Numbered from the stretch's first letter, positions 48,292-57,675 are shown. The stretch: DNA of 62,130 nt from Sphingomonas trueperi (GCF_011927635.1 NZ_JAATJB010000017.1:1-62130); one strand, 5' to 3'. The notes: generated from the sequence alone by a model not told the origin. Numbers and translations are program-made.

Positions 48292-49161
48292 TCAGCCCAG
48301 CGCCTTCTGCGCGAAGGCACGCACCGCCGGCTCGAGGTCCGGACGCGACAGTGCCACGGCGAGGTTGGCCTGGATGAAACCGGCCTTGTCGCCGCAATCA
48401 TAGCGCGTGCCCTGGAAGGTCACGCCGTGGAAGGGCTGGTCGCCGATCATCCTCTGCATCGCATCGGTCAGCTGGATCTCGCCGCCGGCGCCCTTGCCCT
48501 GATTCTCCAGGATGCGCATCACTTCGGGCTGCAGGATATAGCGACCGATCACCGACAGGTTCGACGGTGCGGTGCCCGGTGCCGGCTTCTCGACCAGGCC
48601 CTTGACCTCGGTCAGCACGCCGTCCCGGCTGCCCGGCGTGATGATGCCGTAGCGGTGGGTCTGGTCGTCCGGCACTTCCTCGGCGCAGATAAGATTGCCG
48701 CCGACCTTGTTATAGGCATCGACCATCTGCTTCAGGCAGCCGGGCTGGCCAAACATGAAGTCATCGGGCAGCAGCACCGCGAAGGGCTCGTCGCCGACGA
48801 TGTCGCGGGCGCACCACACGGCATGGCCGAGGCCCATCGGCTCCTGCTGGCGGACATAGGCGATGTTGCCCGGCTTCAGACGGGTGCCTTCCAGCACCTC
48901 GAGCGACTTGCCGCGCGCGGCCATCGTCGCTTCCAGCTCATAGGCGATGTCGAAATGGTCCTCGAGCGCGGACTTGCCGCGGCCGGTGACGAAGATCATC
49001 TGCTCGATACCGGCTTCCACGGCCTCGTCGACGGCGTACTGGATCAGCGGACGGTCGACGACCGGCAGCATCTCCTTCGGCATCGCCTTGGTGGCGGGCA
49101 GGAACCGGGTGCCGAGACCCGCAACCGGGAACACGGCCTTACGCAGCGGCTTGATCGTCAT
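48292..49161 (-). CDS. galU: UTP-glucose-1-phosphate uridylyltransferase
   Basis: The product has 289 residues. FPVAGLGTRFLPATKAMPKE has the nucleotide-binding loop and Lys; GRGKSALEDHFD, EPMGLGHAVWCARDIVGDEP and FAVLLPDDFMFGQPG are conserved GalU elements with the metal Asp; GVTFQGTRYDCGDKAGFIQA closes the active site. It makes UDP-glucose, precursor for UDP-glucuronate and surface polysaccharide. Its promoter region contains TGCAGTGCGGCA (49187-49198). Confidence 0.96.
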   Translation of the reverse strand: MTIKPLRKAVFPVAGLGTRFLPATKAMPKEMLPVVDRPLIQYAVDEAVEAGIEQMIFVTGRGKSALEDHFDIAYELEATMAARGKSLEVLEGTRLKPGNIAYVRQQEPMGLGHAVWCARDIVGDEPFAVLLPDDFMFGQPGCLKQMVDAYNKVGGNLICAEEVPDDQTHRYGIITPGSRDGVLTEVKGLVEKPAPGTAPSNLSVIGRYILQPEVMRILENQGKGAGGEIQLTDAMQRMIGDQPFHGVTFQGTRYDCGDKAGFIQANLAVALSRPDLEPAVRAFAQKALG

Positions 49162-49186
49162 AACCCCCCTCGTGGTTAATTTTGGG

Positions 49187-49198
49187 TGCAGTGCGGCA
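49187..49198 (-). promoter_or_regulatory. CYGCACTGCA motif upstream of galU
   Basis: Read on the minus strand the site is TGCCGCACTGCA, 26 bp before the galU start. Near copies occur at 61944-61957 (before the ugd-like gene), 3798-3808 and 53743-53756. It resembles the CTGC-N3-GCAG element bound by PhaR regulators. Function is inferred from recurrence alone. Confidence 0.35.
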
Positions 49199-49274
49199 TA
49201 ACCTTATACCGCGCGGGTGGCAAACGCGCGGGATACGTAATGGTTCGGTGAGGCATCTACGCTAGTTGGTGGAA

Positions 49275-50414
49275 ATGGCACAGGTTCGCAAAAAGCTGTT
49301 CGTCGTCTTCGGCACACGCCCCGAAGCCATCAAGCTGTTTCCGGTAATTCGCGCGTTGCAGGCGTCGCCGGACTTCGAGGTCGTTACCTGCGTGACGGCA
49401 CAGCATCGCGGCCTTTTGGATCAGGTACTGGCGATCGCCGGGATCACCCCGGATATCGACCTCGACCTGATGACCCCCGGCCAGTCGCTCGATGCGCTGA
49501 CGGTGCGGCTGCTGACCGGCATCGGCGGCGCGCTCGATTCGATGCGGCCCGATCGGGTGATCGTGCAGGGCGACACCGCCACCGCGATGGTGGGCGCGCT
49601 GGCGGCCTATTACCGCAAGATCCCCGTCAGCCATGTCGAGGCGGGGCTGCGCTCGGGCGACATCTACCAGCCCTGGCCGGAGGAGGTGAACCGCCGGATC
49701 GTCGCGCCGATCGCCGACCAGCATTTCGCCCCCACCGAAACCGCCGCCAACGCGCTGCGCGACGAGAATGTGCCCGCCGCCACCATCCACGTCACCGGCA
49801 ACACGGTGATCGACGCGCTGCTCGCGACGCGGGCACGAATCGCGGCCGAGCCCGGACTCGCTGCCGGGCTCGACCCGGTCGCCACGCGCTTTGCGGGCAA
49901 GCGGATCGTGCTGGTCACCACCCATCGCCGCGAGAATTTCGGCGAGGGCATGGCCGCGATCGCCGACGCTCTTCGCCGCATTGCAGCACGATCGGATGTC
50001 GCGATCCTTTTCCCGGTGCATCCCAACCCGAACGTCGTTGCGGTGATGGATGCAGCGCTCGGCGAACAGCCCAACATCGCGCGGATCGACCCGCTCGATT
50101 ACCCCAATTTCATCCGCGCGCTGGGCATGGCCGATCTCGTGCTCAGCGATTCGGGCGGGGTGCAGGAGGAGGCGCCCGCGCTCGGCAAGCCGGTGCTGGT
50201 GATGCGCGAGACCACCGAGCGCCCCGAAGGCATCACAGCCGGCACCGCAAGGCTTGTGGGCACCGATGCCGATCGCATCGTCAAGGAAGTCTGCCGCCTG
50301 CTCGACGATCCCCAGGCCCATGCCGCCATGGCACGCGCGCACAATCCATTCGGCGACGGCCATGCCGCCGCGCGGATTGCCGACATCATCCGCGCCGGCT
50401 TTCGTGTCGGCTGA
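49275..50414 (+). CDS. wecB: UDP-N-acetylglucosamine 2-epimerase (non-hydrolysing)
   Basis: The product has 379 residues from ATG 49275. FVVFGTRPEAIKLFPVIRAL, TAQHRGLLDQVLAIAGITPD, QGDTATAMVGALAAYYRKIP, HVEAGLRSGDIYQPWPEEVN, THRRENFGEGM and LVLSDSGGVQEEAPALGKPV are the standard WecB motifs of the GT-B fold. It interconverts UDP-GlcNAc and UDP-ManNAc. The next gene oxidises UDP-ManNAc, so the two make UDP-ManNAcA. Confidence 0.96.
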   Translation: MAQVRKKLFVVFGTRPEAIKLFPVIRALQASPDFEVVTCVTAQHRGLLDQVLAIAGITPDIDLDLMTPGQSLDALTVRLLTGIGGALDSMRPDRVIVQGDTATAMVGALAAYYRKIPVSHVEAGLRSGDIYQPWPEEVNRRIVAPIADQHFAPTETAANALRDENVPAATIHVTGNTVIDALLATRARIAAEPGLAAGLDPVATRFAGKRIVLVTTHRRENFGEGMAAIADALRRIAARSDVAILFPVHPNPNVVAVMDAALGEQPNIARIDPLDYPNFIRALGMADLVLSDSGGVQEEAPALGKPVLVMRETTERPEGITAGTARLVGTDADRIVKEVCRLLDDPQAHAAMARAHNPFGDGHAAARIADIIRAGFRVG

Positions 50415-50481
50415 GCCGTCTTCCGATATTTTAACGCCTCTCTGCCAAGGTCGCCGCTCCTGATTTCGCGCGGAGTTTGCG

Positions 50482-51780
50482 ATGCTTGTCACCAATGAGC
50501 CGAAGGTCGCAGTGCTCGGCCTCGGCTATATCGGGCTCCCCACCGCGGCGGTGATCGCGCGGACCGGCGCCCAGGTGCTCGGCATCGATGTCGACGCGCA
50601 CGTGGTCGAGACGGTGAACTCGGGCCGGGTGCATATCGAGGAGATCGATCTCGACGGCCTTGTCTCGGGCGTGGTCGCACGCGGCAATCTCCGGGCGGCA
50701 CTCGCGATCGAGCCTTCGGACGTCTTCGTCATCGCCGTGCCGACGCCGTTCGGCGCTAACCACGCGCCCGACATCGGCTATGTCCTGCAGGCGGCGACCA
50801 CCATCGCCACGGTGCTCAAGGCCGGCGGCGTCGTCATCCTCGAATCCACCTCGCCGGTCGGCACCACCGAGAAGGTCGCCGAGTTGCTCGCCCAACTGCG
50901 TCCCGACCTCAAGGTGCCCGGGCACTGCAGCGGCAGCGCGGACATCGCCATCGCCTATTGCCCCGAGCGGGTGCTGCCCGGCCGCATCCTCGTCGAACTG
51001 ATCGAGAATGACCGAGTGATCGGCGGCATCACGCCCCGCTGCGCGCGCAAGGCGTTGCACTTCTACCGCCGCTTCGTGCGCGGTGCGTGCGTCACCACCA
51101 CCGCACGCGCGGCGGAGATGACCAAGCTGACCGAAAATGCGTTCCGCGACGTCAACATCGCCTTCGCCAACGAGCTTTCGATCCTGGCCGAGGGCATGGA
51201 CGTCGACGTGTGGGAGGTGATCCGCCTCGCCAATCGCCACCCGCGCGTCAATATCCTCTCGCCAGGCCCCGGCGTGGGCGGTCACTGCATCGCGGTGGAT
51301 CCCTGGTTCCTTGTCCACTCTAACCCCGCGCAGAGCCCGCTGATCCGCACCGCTCGCGAAGTGAACGACGGCAAGGTCGCGCACACGATCGCGCGCGCAG
51401 AAGCCCTGATCGCCCAGCTGCCGGGCGCGCCGATCGCCTGCCTGGGCCTCGCCTTCAAGGCGAATATCGACGATTTCCGCGAGAGCCCCGCGCTCAAGGT
51501 CGCGCAGGCGATCGCCGAGCGACACGGCCCCCGCGTCCGCATCGTCGAACCCTATGCCCACGCGCTCCCCCCTGCCCTTGCCGCCGCGGGCGCGACGCTG
51601 ACCGACATCGACAGCGCGATCGAAAGCTGCCCGATCTTCATCGTGCTGGTCGACCATGACCTGTTCAAGTCGGTGCCGCTCGACGAGCGCGCGGGCAAGC
51701 TGGTCTACGACACGCGCGGCATCTGGCCGGACCAGCCCGCGCCGGAGAGCATCGCAGCCGGCCTGCGCCTCGCCGGGTGA
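50482..51780 (+). CDS. wecC: UDP-N-acetyl-D-mannosamine dehydrogenase
   Basis: The product has 432 residues. VAVLGLGYIGLPTAAVIART is the NAD-binding start, VIAVPTPFGANHAPDIGYVL and LESTSPVGTTEKVAELLAQL, then IAYCPERVLPGRILVELIEN and DRVIGG are WecC-type; catalytic Cys in PGPGVGGHCIAVDPWFLV. GLAFKANIDDFRESPALKVA starts the C-terminal domain. It oxidises UDP-ManNAc to the uronate for polysaccharide. It follows wecB by 67 bp and overlaps the phosphatase gene by four bases (GTGA). Confidence 0.94.
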   Translation: MLVTNEPKVAVLGLGYIGLPTAAVIARTGAQVLGIDVDAHVVETVNSGRVHIEEIDLDGLVSGVVARGNLRAALAIEPSDVFVIAVPTPFGANHAPDIGYVLQAATTIATVLKAGGVVILESTSPVGTTEKVAELLAQLRPDLKVPGHCSGSADIAIAYCPERVLPGRILVELIENDRVIGGITPRCARKALHFYRRFVRGACVTTTARAAEMTKLTENAFRDVNIAFANELSILAEGMDVDVWEVIRLANRHPRVNILSPGPGVGGHCIAVDPWFLVHSNPAQSPLIRTAREVNDGKVAHTIARAEALIAQLPGAPIACLGLAFKANIDDFRESPALKVAQAIAERHGPRVRIVEPYAHALPPALAAAGATLTDIDSAIESCPIFIVLVDHDLFKSVPLDERAGKLVYDTRGIWPDQPAPESIAAGLRLAG

Positions 51781-52535
51781 ACCGGCTCACCGCACTGTTC
51801 CGCCGCGCCGAGCCGCCGGCCTATGCGCTGCCGGCGGACACCCGCGCCTATGCGATCGGCGACGTCCATGGCCGGCGCGACTTGCTCGAGGAACTGCTCG
51901 CCCGGATCGACGCGGAGCGGGCGGCCGATCCCCGCCCCTGCGAGCACCTGGTGCTGCTCGGCGACCTGATCGATCGCGGCCCGGACTCGCGCGGCGTGCT
52001 CGATCTGCTGCTCGAACGACAAGCCGCAGACCCGAGCATGACGATCCTCGGCGGCAATCACGAAGCCATGCTCGTCGCAATGCTCGACGGCAATCTGCGC
52101 GATCTCGAAAGCTGGCTGCACTTCGGCGGCGAGGAATGCGCGGTCAGCTATGAGCTCGACCCGATCGCGCTGCTCGCCGACCCGGCAGGTGCGCCCGCAC
52201 TGCTTCGCGCTGCGATTCCCGAGGCGCACGTCGCGCTGCTCCGTGCGCTGCCCGACTTGCTTCGAGTCGGCGATGTGCTTTTCGTCCATGCTGGCATTCG
52301 CCCCGGTGTCGCGCTGGACGCGCAGGACCCGCAGGACCTGCGCTGGATCCGCACCCCGTTCCTCCGCAGCACCGCCGATCACGGCGTGCTTGTCGTCCAT
52401 GGCCACACCGTCGTCGGCGAACCCGACATCCATCCCAACCGAATCGCGATCGATACCGGGGCCAGCGCCACCGGCCGCCTTACGGCGCTGTGCCTCGACG
52501 GCGCAGACCGCCGCTTCCTCGCCACCGGCGCCTGA
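51777..52535 (+). CDS. Metallophosphoesterase (PPP-type serine/threonine phosphatase-like)
   Basis: The product has 252 residues from GTG 51777. The PPP signature is in order: IGDVHGRRDLLEELLARIDA (GDxHG), LVLLGDLIDRGPDSRGVLDL (GDxxDRG), ILGGNHEAMLVAML (GNHE), VFVHAGIRPGV (HAG) and VVHGHTVVGEP (HGH). It resembles bacterial PrpA-like or diadenosine tetraphosphatase enzymes; the substrate is not clear. Coupling to wecC may mean a role in control of polysaccharide or simple hitchhiking. Confidence 0.9.
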   Translation: MNRLTALFRRAEPPAYALPADTRAYAIGDVHGRRDLLEELLARIDAERAADPRPCEHLVLLGDLIDRGPDSRGVLDLLLERQAADPSMTILGGNHEAMLVAMLDGNLRDLESWLHFGGEECAVSYELDPIALLADPAGAPALLRAAIPEAHVALLRALPDLLRVGDVLFVHAGIRPGVALDAQDPQDLRWIRTPFLRSTADHGVLVVHGHTVVGEPDIHPNRIAIDTGASATGRLTALCLDGADRRFLATGA

Positions 52536-52559
52536 TCCGAGCCGGACGTCTGCGCCAAG

Positions 52560-52589
52560 CCGTCATCCCGGCGAAAGCCGGGATGACGG
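52560..52589. repeat. REP-like perfect hairpin (same family as 24481-24578)
   Basis: CCGTCATCCCGGC and GCCGGGATGACGG form a perfect 13-bp stem with a GAAA tetraloop. The arms are nearly identical to those of the element at 24481-24578. It lies 24 bp after the phosphatase stop and could stabilise that mRNA's 3' end. Confidence 0.85.
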
Positions 52590-52637
52590 ACGGGGCGGAA
52601 TGCGATTTCACCCTCCCGAAGCCCTTCGGTGCACACG

Positions 52638-52670
52638 AAAAAGCCCGCGAGGGTCGCTCGCGGGCTTTTC
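52638..52670. terminator. Bidirectional intrinsic terminator
   Basis: AAAAAGCCCGCGAG, a short loop, and CTCGCGGGCTTTTC form a strong stem with A-run on the left and T-run on the right, so it can stop transcription from both the phosphatase gene and the FKBP gene that converge here. Confidence 0.92.
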
Positions 52671-52693
52671 AAACCTTAGCAATCGGAAGCTGC

Positions 52694-53275
52694 TTACTGG
52701 GCGGGGGCTTCGCCTGCACCCTGCGGCATGCCGCCCTGCTGCTGCATCATCATCTGGCGGATGACCGCGGCAGGCACCAGTTCCTGCATGGTGACGTCGA
52801 AGATCAGCACCTGGTCGGACAGTTCGTTCTGCTGGCCGCCCTCGGCGCCATAGCCCAGCTTCGGCGGGAGCCAGAAGCGGTAATGGGCGCCCTTCTTCAT
52901 CAGCTTCACGCCTTCGGTGAAGCCCGGGATCATCGGCTGGCCGATCTGAAAGCGCATCGGCGTCTTCGGCTGGAATTCCTTGCCGCTGCGCAGAACGCCG
53001 CGAATCTCGGTGACGACACCGTCCTGCTCGGCAGGATTCGCGCCGCTTCCGGCCTCGATCACCTGATACTGGAGACCCGACGGAGTGGTCTGGATGCCCG
53101 ACTGGTTCTTGTGCCACGCCATGAACGCGTCGGCATCGAGATGCGACGCGGCGGGCGTGCGCGTGCCGGTCCAGGCAAGCGCAGCGGCGATGGCAGCCGC
53201 TGCCAGCACCCCCAACCAGATCCAGAGCTTGTAGCTGCCCTTGACGGGCTGGAGCGGAACGGCGGTCACCGACAT
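52694..53275 (-). CDS. FKBP-type peptidyl-prolyl cis-trans isomerase, membrane-anchored
   Basis: The product has 193 residues. An N-terminal helix (LWIWLGVLAAAAIAAALAWT) anchors or exports it; the FKBP domain (about residues 60-165) has GLQYQVIEAGSGANPAEQDG, QPMIPGFTEGVKLMKKGAHY and LPPKLGYGAEGG, with the conserved Phe/Gly and Tyr residues of the active site. A Gln/Met-rich tail follows. It probably folds periplasmic proteins. Confidence 0.93.
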   Translation of the reverse strand: MSVTAVPLQPVKGSYKLWIWLGVLAAAAIAAALAWTGTRTPAASHLDADAFMAWHKNQSGIQTTPSGLQYQVIEAGSGANPAEQDGVVTEIRGVLRSGKEFQPKTPMRFQIGQPMIPGFTEGVKLMKKGAHYRFWLPPKLGYGAEGGQQNELSDQVLIFDVTMQELVPAAVIRQMMMQQQGGMPQGAGEAPAQ

Positions 53276-53362
53276 GATCGGACTCCGGCGGGGAAGGCAT
53301 CCCCGTTTATGTAGGAAACAGAAACGACGGCGCGCGCTGATTCAACGCGCGCCGGTCAGGCC

Positions 53363-53569
53363 TCAACGGGCGCTGTCGCGCTCCATGCGCTTGCGCTCCA
53401 GCTTGCGGGCGCGACGCACGGCGGCGGCACGCTCGCGCGCACGCTTCTCGCTCGGCTTCTCGTAGTGACGGCGCAGCTTCATCTCGCGATAGACGCCTTC
53501 ACGCTGCAGCTTCTTCTTGAGCGCCCGCAGCGCCTGGTCGACGTTGTTGTCGCGAACGATGATTTGCAT
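53363..53569 (-). CDS. rpsU: 30S ribosomal protein S21
   Basis: The product has 68 residues. MQIIVRDNNVDQALRALKKK and VYREMKLRRHYEKPSEKRAR followed by a basic helix ending RKLERKRM is complete S21. It sits on the platform of the small subunit and helps initiation. It is followed after 87 bp by the FKBP gene in the same direction. Confidence 0.97.
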   Translation of the reverse strand: MQIIVRDNNVDQALRALKKKLQREGVYREMKLRRHYEKPSEKRARERAAAVRRARKLERKRMERDSAR

Positions 53570-53742
53570 AAAGTCGTACAGCTCCGATCAAACTCAATAG
53601 CAATGGGCCGCCGAAACCATAGGTGCGGCGTCGAACGGGCCTCCTATCAGCGCCCATTCGATTCTTCAAGCAAAAGCGTGCGCGGCGCAGCAGCTTCCGT
53701 AGATTAGCGGGCCCGCTGCGCGCCAACCCGGATTACAGCAGA

Positions 53743-53756
53743 TTGCAGTGCTGCAA
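53743..53756. promoter_or_regulatory. TTGCAGTGCTGCAA palindrome upstream of a response-regulator gene
   Basis: TTGCAG-TG-CTGCAA is a perfect inverted repeat 35 bp before the response-regulator start in a 222-bp intergenic region. It shares GCACTGCA (minus strand) with the sites before galU and the ugd-like gene. A regulator is not known. Confidence 0.35.
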
Positions 53757-53791
53757 CCCGGTCGATAGAATCGGGTCCCAATACCCACTTC

Positions 53792-54529
53792 ATGATGCAG
53801 TCAGCCCCCGCATTGGACCTAGAGACCCGCCTCCTGATCGTCGACGATGATCCCGGTATCCGCGAGCTCACCGCCGCCTTCCTGGCCCAGCATGGCTATG
53901 TCGTCGACACGGCCGAGGATGCGACCACGATGCGCGCGGCGATCGCCGCCAACAGCTATGCGCTGGTCGTGCTCGACCTGATGATGCCCGGCGAGGATGG
54001 TCTGTCCATTCTGCGCACGATGGACCGCCAGGCCGGCCCGGCGGTGATTCTCCATTCGGTGCTCAGCGAAGACATCGATCGGATCGTCGGCCTCGAGATG
54101 GGCGCGGACGATTATATTGCCAAGCCGGCCAACCCGCGCGAGCTGCTGGCGCGGATCCGCTCGGTACTGCGCCGGGCCGTCACCGCGCCGACTGCGACGG
54201 GTACGCTGGAGCGCAGCTATCTGCGCTTCGCCGGGTGGCGGCTCGATCCGGTGGGGCGGCAACTCTATGATCCCGAAGGCGTGCTGATCAACCTGTCGGA
54301 CGGCGAGTTCCGCCTGCTGCTCGCCCTGGTAGAGCGGCCGCGCCGGGTGCTCACCCGCGACGCGCTGCTCGATTATTCGCGCGGCGCCCATGCCGAGCAT
54401 TTCGATCGGGCGATCGACGTGCAGATGAGCCGGCTGCGCAAGAAACTCGCCCGCTCGGACGCGGACGAGTTGATCCGCACCATCCGTAACGAAGGCTATA
54501 TGTTCATCGCCGAGGTCACCACCAAGTGA
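53792..54529 (+). CDS. OmpR-family response regulator
   Basis: The product has 245 residues. The receiver domain has acidic residues Asp18-Asp20 (LLIVDDDPG), phospho-acceptor Asp62 in VVLDLMMPGEDG and Lys in YIAKPANPRELL. A winged helix (about residues 145-240) has LRFAGWRLDPVGRQLYDPEG, LSDGEFRLLLALVERPRRVL and the recognition region FDRAIDVQMSRLRKKL with IRTIRNEGYMF. ATG codons at 53792 and 53795 are both possible starts. The stop overlaps the kinase start (GTGA), so they are a matched pair. Confidence 0.95.
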   Translation: MMQSAPALDLETRLLIVDDDPGIRELTAAFLAQHGYVVDTAEDATTMRAAIAANSYALVVLDLMMPGEDGLSILRTMDRQAGPAVILHSVLSEDIDRIVGLEMGADDYIAKPANPRELLARIRSVLRRAVTAPTATGTLERSYLRFAGWRLDPVGRQLYDPEGVLINLSDGEFRLLLALVERPRRVLTRDALLDYSRGAHAEHFDRAIDVQMSRLRKKLARSDADELIRTIRNEGYMFIAEVTTK

Positions 54530-55806
54530 TCGGACGCCCGGCGTCGATCGTGGTGCCGATGATGCTGTTCGCCATCACCTCGGCGGCGGTGGTGATGCTG
54601 GTCCAGTTCGCGGTGGTGTTTCACGGCCCGCCTCCCGGCTTCGGGCCGATCCCGATTGCCCGGGTCGCCGATGCGCTGCGCACCGGCCGCGCGCCCGTAC
54701 GCATCCATGGCGAGGCGATCCACCTTTACTACGCCGACAACGAGCGTTTCGGCCGCACCGAAGAGCGCGCCTTTCCCGAGCGAGATCAGGCGATCGCCGC
54801 GCTGATCCCGGCCCCGGCGGGCAGCGTGCGCGGCTATTATGAATGGCCGACCAGCGATCCTGACCAGGACATCCATGGTAGCTTCACGATCGGGCGCCGC
54901 ACCGATAGGGGCTGGCTGGTCGCCTCCGTCAGCCGCGCGCCGACGCTCGGCCGTTGGCGAGTCGCGATCCTGCAATGGATGCTGCTGACGCTGGTGATCC
55001 TGTCGCTGCTCGCCTGGGCGGCGGCGCGGCGGATCTCGCGCCCGATCCGGCGTCTGGCCGAAGCGGCGAAACGTGCCCGGCTCGGCGCCCCCGAGGCGAT
55101 TCCGCTCGACGGACCGCGCGAGATCCGCGAACTCGGCCGCGCGATGGAGGCGATGCAGGTCCGCATCCTCCAGCAGGCCGAAAATCGCACCGTGATGCTG
55201 GCGGCGATGGCACACGACCTGGGCACGCCGCTCTCCCGCCTCGCCTTCTGGATCGAGCAACTGCCCGAAGCGGCCCGCGAACGCGCCGTCGCCGATATCG
55301 GCGAGATGCGCGCAATGCTCGCCGCGACGCTGCGCTTCACCCGCGACGACCGCACGCACGGCGAGATGGTGCGGCTCGACCTCGGCTCGCTGATCGACAG
55401 CCTTGCCGACGATCTCGCCGCGGCGGGTACGAACGTAACGGTGGAACCCGGCCCGCGCATGGTGCTGATCGGCGATGCGCAGGCCCTGCGGCGGCTGTTC
55501 GGCAATCTGATCGAGAATGCGATTCGCTACGGCCATGCCGCTCGAATCAGCTGGAGCGTTCGGAACGGGCATGGCGAGATCCATGTCGACGACGAAGGGC
55601 CCGGCTTCGATCTTTCGCGCGCCGAGAATCTTTTCGCGCCGTTCGTCCGCGGCGAAAGCTCGCGCAACCGCGCGACGGGGGGCACGGGCCTGGGCCTCGC
55701 CATCGTGCGCTCCATCGTCGAGCTGCACGGGGGCGAGGTGATGCTGGCCAACCGGCCCAGCGGCACGGGCGGCCGGGTGCGGGTACGGCTGCCGCTCGCA
55801 ACCTGA
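54526..55806 (+). CDS. Sensor histidine kinase (partner of the upstream regulator)
   Basis: The product has 426 residues from GTG 54526. A membrane helix (VPMMLFAITSAAVVMLVQFA), a periplasmic sensor of about 110 residues and a second helix (ILQWMLLTLVILSLLAWAAA) are followed by HAMP (RRISRPIRRLAEAAKRARLG), the H-box MLAAMAHDLGTPLSRLAFWI, N-box LFGNLIENAIRYGH, G1 VDDEGPGFD and G2 GTGLGLAIV. It is EnvZ-like in layout. The stimulus is unknown. Confidence 0.95.
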   Translation: MIGRPASIVVPMMLFAITSAAVVMLVQFAVVFHGPPPGFGPIPIARVADALRTGRAPVRIHGEAIHLYYADNERFGRTEERAFPERDQAIAALIPAPAGSVRGYYEWPTSDPDQDIHGSFTIGRRTDRGWLVASVSRAPTLGRWRVAILQWMLLTLVILSLLAWAAARRISRPIRRLAEAAKRARLGAPEAIPLDGPREIRELGRAMEAMQVRILQQAENRTVMLAAMAHDLGTPLSRLAFWIEQLPEAARERAVADIGEMRAMLAATLRFTRDDRTHGEMVRLDLGSLIDSLADDLAAAGTNVTVEPGPRMVLIGDAQALRRLFGNLIENAIRYGHAARISWSVRNGHGEIHVDDEGPGFDLSRAENLFAPFVRGESSRNRATGGTGLGLAIVRSIVELHGGEVMLANRPSGTGGRVRVRLPLAT

Positions 55807-55998
55807 CGCAACACCTCGTTACGCTCCGACATCGCCCGGCGACGTTCCTGCGCCAGGGTTCGTGCAAGCCGCAGCCCCAACGGCGGCTCCGCATCGCGCG
55901 TACGGCTTTCCGCGCGATCGCATCTCCGCTCGCCGAGCGGCGTGCCGCCCCCTGTGCGCGCCTTTCCGGCGGGCGGAGCTTTGCTATACAGGCGGGCG

Positions 55999-57285
55999 AT
56001 GGCCGATATATCCGATGCTCCGCTCGACCGCGGCACCCGTCTTCGCTCGATCCTCGGCGGATCGGCGGGCAACCTCGTCGAATGGTATGACTGGTATGCC
56101 TATGCGGCGCTCGCCAGCTATCTCGCCCCGCATTTCTTCGCGCCCGGCACCGCGCAAGACCTGAACGCCTGGATCGTCTTCGCGATCGGCTTCTTCATGC
56201 GGCCGATCGGCGGCTGGCTGATGGGCGTCTATGGTGACCGGCACGGCCGCAAGGCGGGGCTGAGCCTGTCGGTGACGCTGATGTGCGCGGGTTCGCTGCT
56301 GATCGCGGCGACGCCCAGCTACAGCGCGATCGGCTGGCCCGCCACCGCGGCCCTGGTGCTCGCGCGGCTGCTGCAGGGCCTGTCGCTCGGCGGCGAATAT
56401 GGCGCGAGCGCGACCTATCTGTCGGAGATGGCCGGGCGGCGGCACCGCGGCTTCTTTTCCAGCTTCCAATATGTCACGCTGATCTCGGGCCAGCTCACCG
56501 CGCTGGTGGCGCTGCTCGCGCTGCAGGCGGTGCTGCCCGAGGAGAGCCTGCGCGCATGGGGCTGGCGCCTGCCCTTCGCGCTGGGCGGCGTGCTCGCGCT
56601 GCTGGTCTATTGGCTGCGCCGCCGCCTCGCCGAGACCGAGAGCTTCGCCAAGCGCGACCGCAAGGCGGCCTCGGGCGCGTTCGCGCTCTTTCGTCAGCAC
56701 CCGCGCGAGGCGATGCTGGTGCTGCTGCTCACCGCCGGCGGCACCCTCGCCTTCTACGCCTACACCATCTACCCGATCACCTTCCTTAAGAAGACCGCCG
56801 GTTTCTCCGATGCCGCGGCCACGCAGGTGAATGCGGCGGCGCTGTTCGTGTTCATGCTGGTCCAGCCGCTGGCGGGCGCGCTGTCCGACCGGATCGGCCG
56901 CAAGCCGCTGATGATCGGGTTCGGGGTGCTGGGGGTGTGCTTCACCTACCCGATCTTCGTCGCGATGGAAGGCGTGCGCGACGGCGTCTCGGCCTTCTGG
57001 CTGATGACCGCCGCGCTGCTGATCGTCACCGGCTACACCGCGATCAACGCGGTGGTGAAGGCCGAGCTGTTCCCCGCGCATATCCGCACCCTCGGCGTCG
57101 CGCTGCCCTATGCGATGGCTAACGCCATCTTCGGCGGCACGGCGCCGTCGGTTGCGCTGTGGTTCAAACAGGAAGGCTGGGAGCGCGGCTTCTATTGGTA
57201 CGTCACCGCGATGATCGGCATTTCGCTGATAACCTATGCGACGATGCGCGACACTGCCCGCAACAGCCGTATCGCGGAGGACTGA
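55999..57285 (+). CDS. MFS transporter, metabolite:H+ symporter type (KgtP/ShiA-like)
   Basis: The product has 428 residues and 12 hydrophobic segments. SAGNLVEWYDWYAYAALASY is the signature start of the metabolite/H+ symporter family, GWLMGVYGDRHGRKAGLSLS is the loop 2-3 motif, LLQGLSLGGEYGASATYLSE the helix 5 motif and GALSDRIGRKPLMI its second-half counterpart. Relatives carry 2-oxoglutarate, shikimate, proline or citrate. The substrate is unknown. ATG 55999 is the first start that fits the family. Confidence 0.92.
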   Translation: MADISDAPLDRGTRLRSILGGSAGNLVEWYDWYAYAALASYLAPHFFAPGTAQDLNAWIVFAIGFFMRPIGGWLMGVYGDRHGRKAGLSLSVTLMCAGSLLIAATPSYSAIGWPATAALVLARLLQGLSLGGEYGASATYLSEMAGRRHRGFFSSFQYVTLISGQLTALVALLALQAVLPEESLRAWGWRLPFALGGVLALLVYWLRRRLAETESFAKRDRKAASGAFALFRQHPREAMLVLLLTAGGTLAFYAYTIYPITFLKKTAGFSDAAATQVNAAALFVFMLVQPLAGALSDRIGRKPLMIGFGVLGVCFTYPIFVAMEGVRDGVSAFWLMTAALLIVTGYTAINAVVKAELFPAHIRTLGVALPYAMANAIFGGTAPSVALWFKQEGWERGFYWYVTAMIGISLITYATMRDTARNSRIAED

Positions 57286-57288
57286 GGA

Positions 57289-57675
57289 TCAGGCGAGGAT
57301 CGCCCCGCCCCGCTTGGCGAGCACCCGGCCGATCGCATCGAACAGCGCGTCCATCGCCACCGGCTTGAACAGCACGTCGTCGGCGCCGGTCGCCAGGCAG
57401 CGCTCGCGCAGGTCGAGCGCGGTGTCGGCGGTGACGACGATGATCGGCAGGTCGGCCTTGGCATCGGGACGCGCGCGGATCTGGCGAATCGTCTCGAACC
57501 CGTCGGTGCCGGGCATGCGCAGATCCACCAGGATAATGTCGAAGGTCTCGTCGTCGATCCGGGCGAGGCCTTCCTCGGCCCAGGCGGCCTCGGCCATCGT
57601 CGCCCCGGCCACATCGAGCATGTCCTTCACGACGCGCCGATTCATCGGATCGTCCTCGATGAACAGGATGTTCAT
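57289..57675 (-). CDS. Single-domain response regulator
   Basis: The product has 128 residues. NILFIEDDPMNRRVVKDMLD gives the acidic pair, phospho-acceptor Asp51 lies in ILVDLRMPGTDGFETIRQIR, Thr in IIVVTADTA and Lys in VLFKPVAMDALFDAIG. There is no output domain. ATG 57675 is 9 nt from AAGGG; a GTG two codons earlier is also possible. It lies 69 bp downstream of the hybrid kinase and is its likely phosphate acceptor. Confidence 0.93.
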   Translation of the reverse strand: MNILFIEDDPMNRRVVKDMLDVAGATMAEAAWAEEGLARIDDETFDIILVDLRMPGTDGFETIRQIRARPDAKADLPIIVVTADTALDLRERCLATGADDVLFKPVAMDALFDAIGRVLAKRGGAILA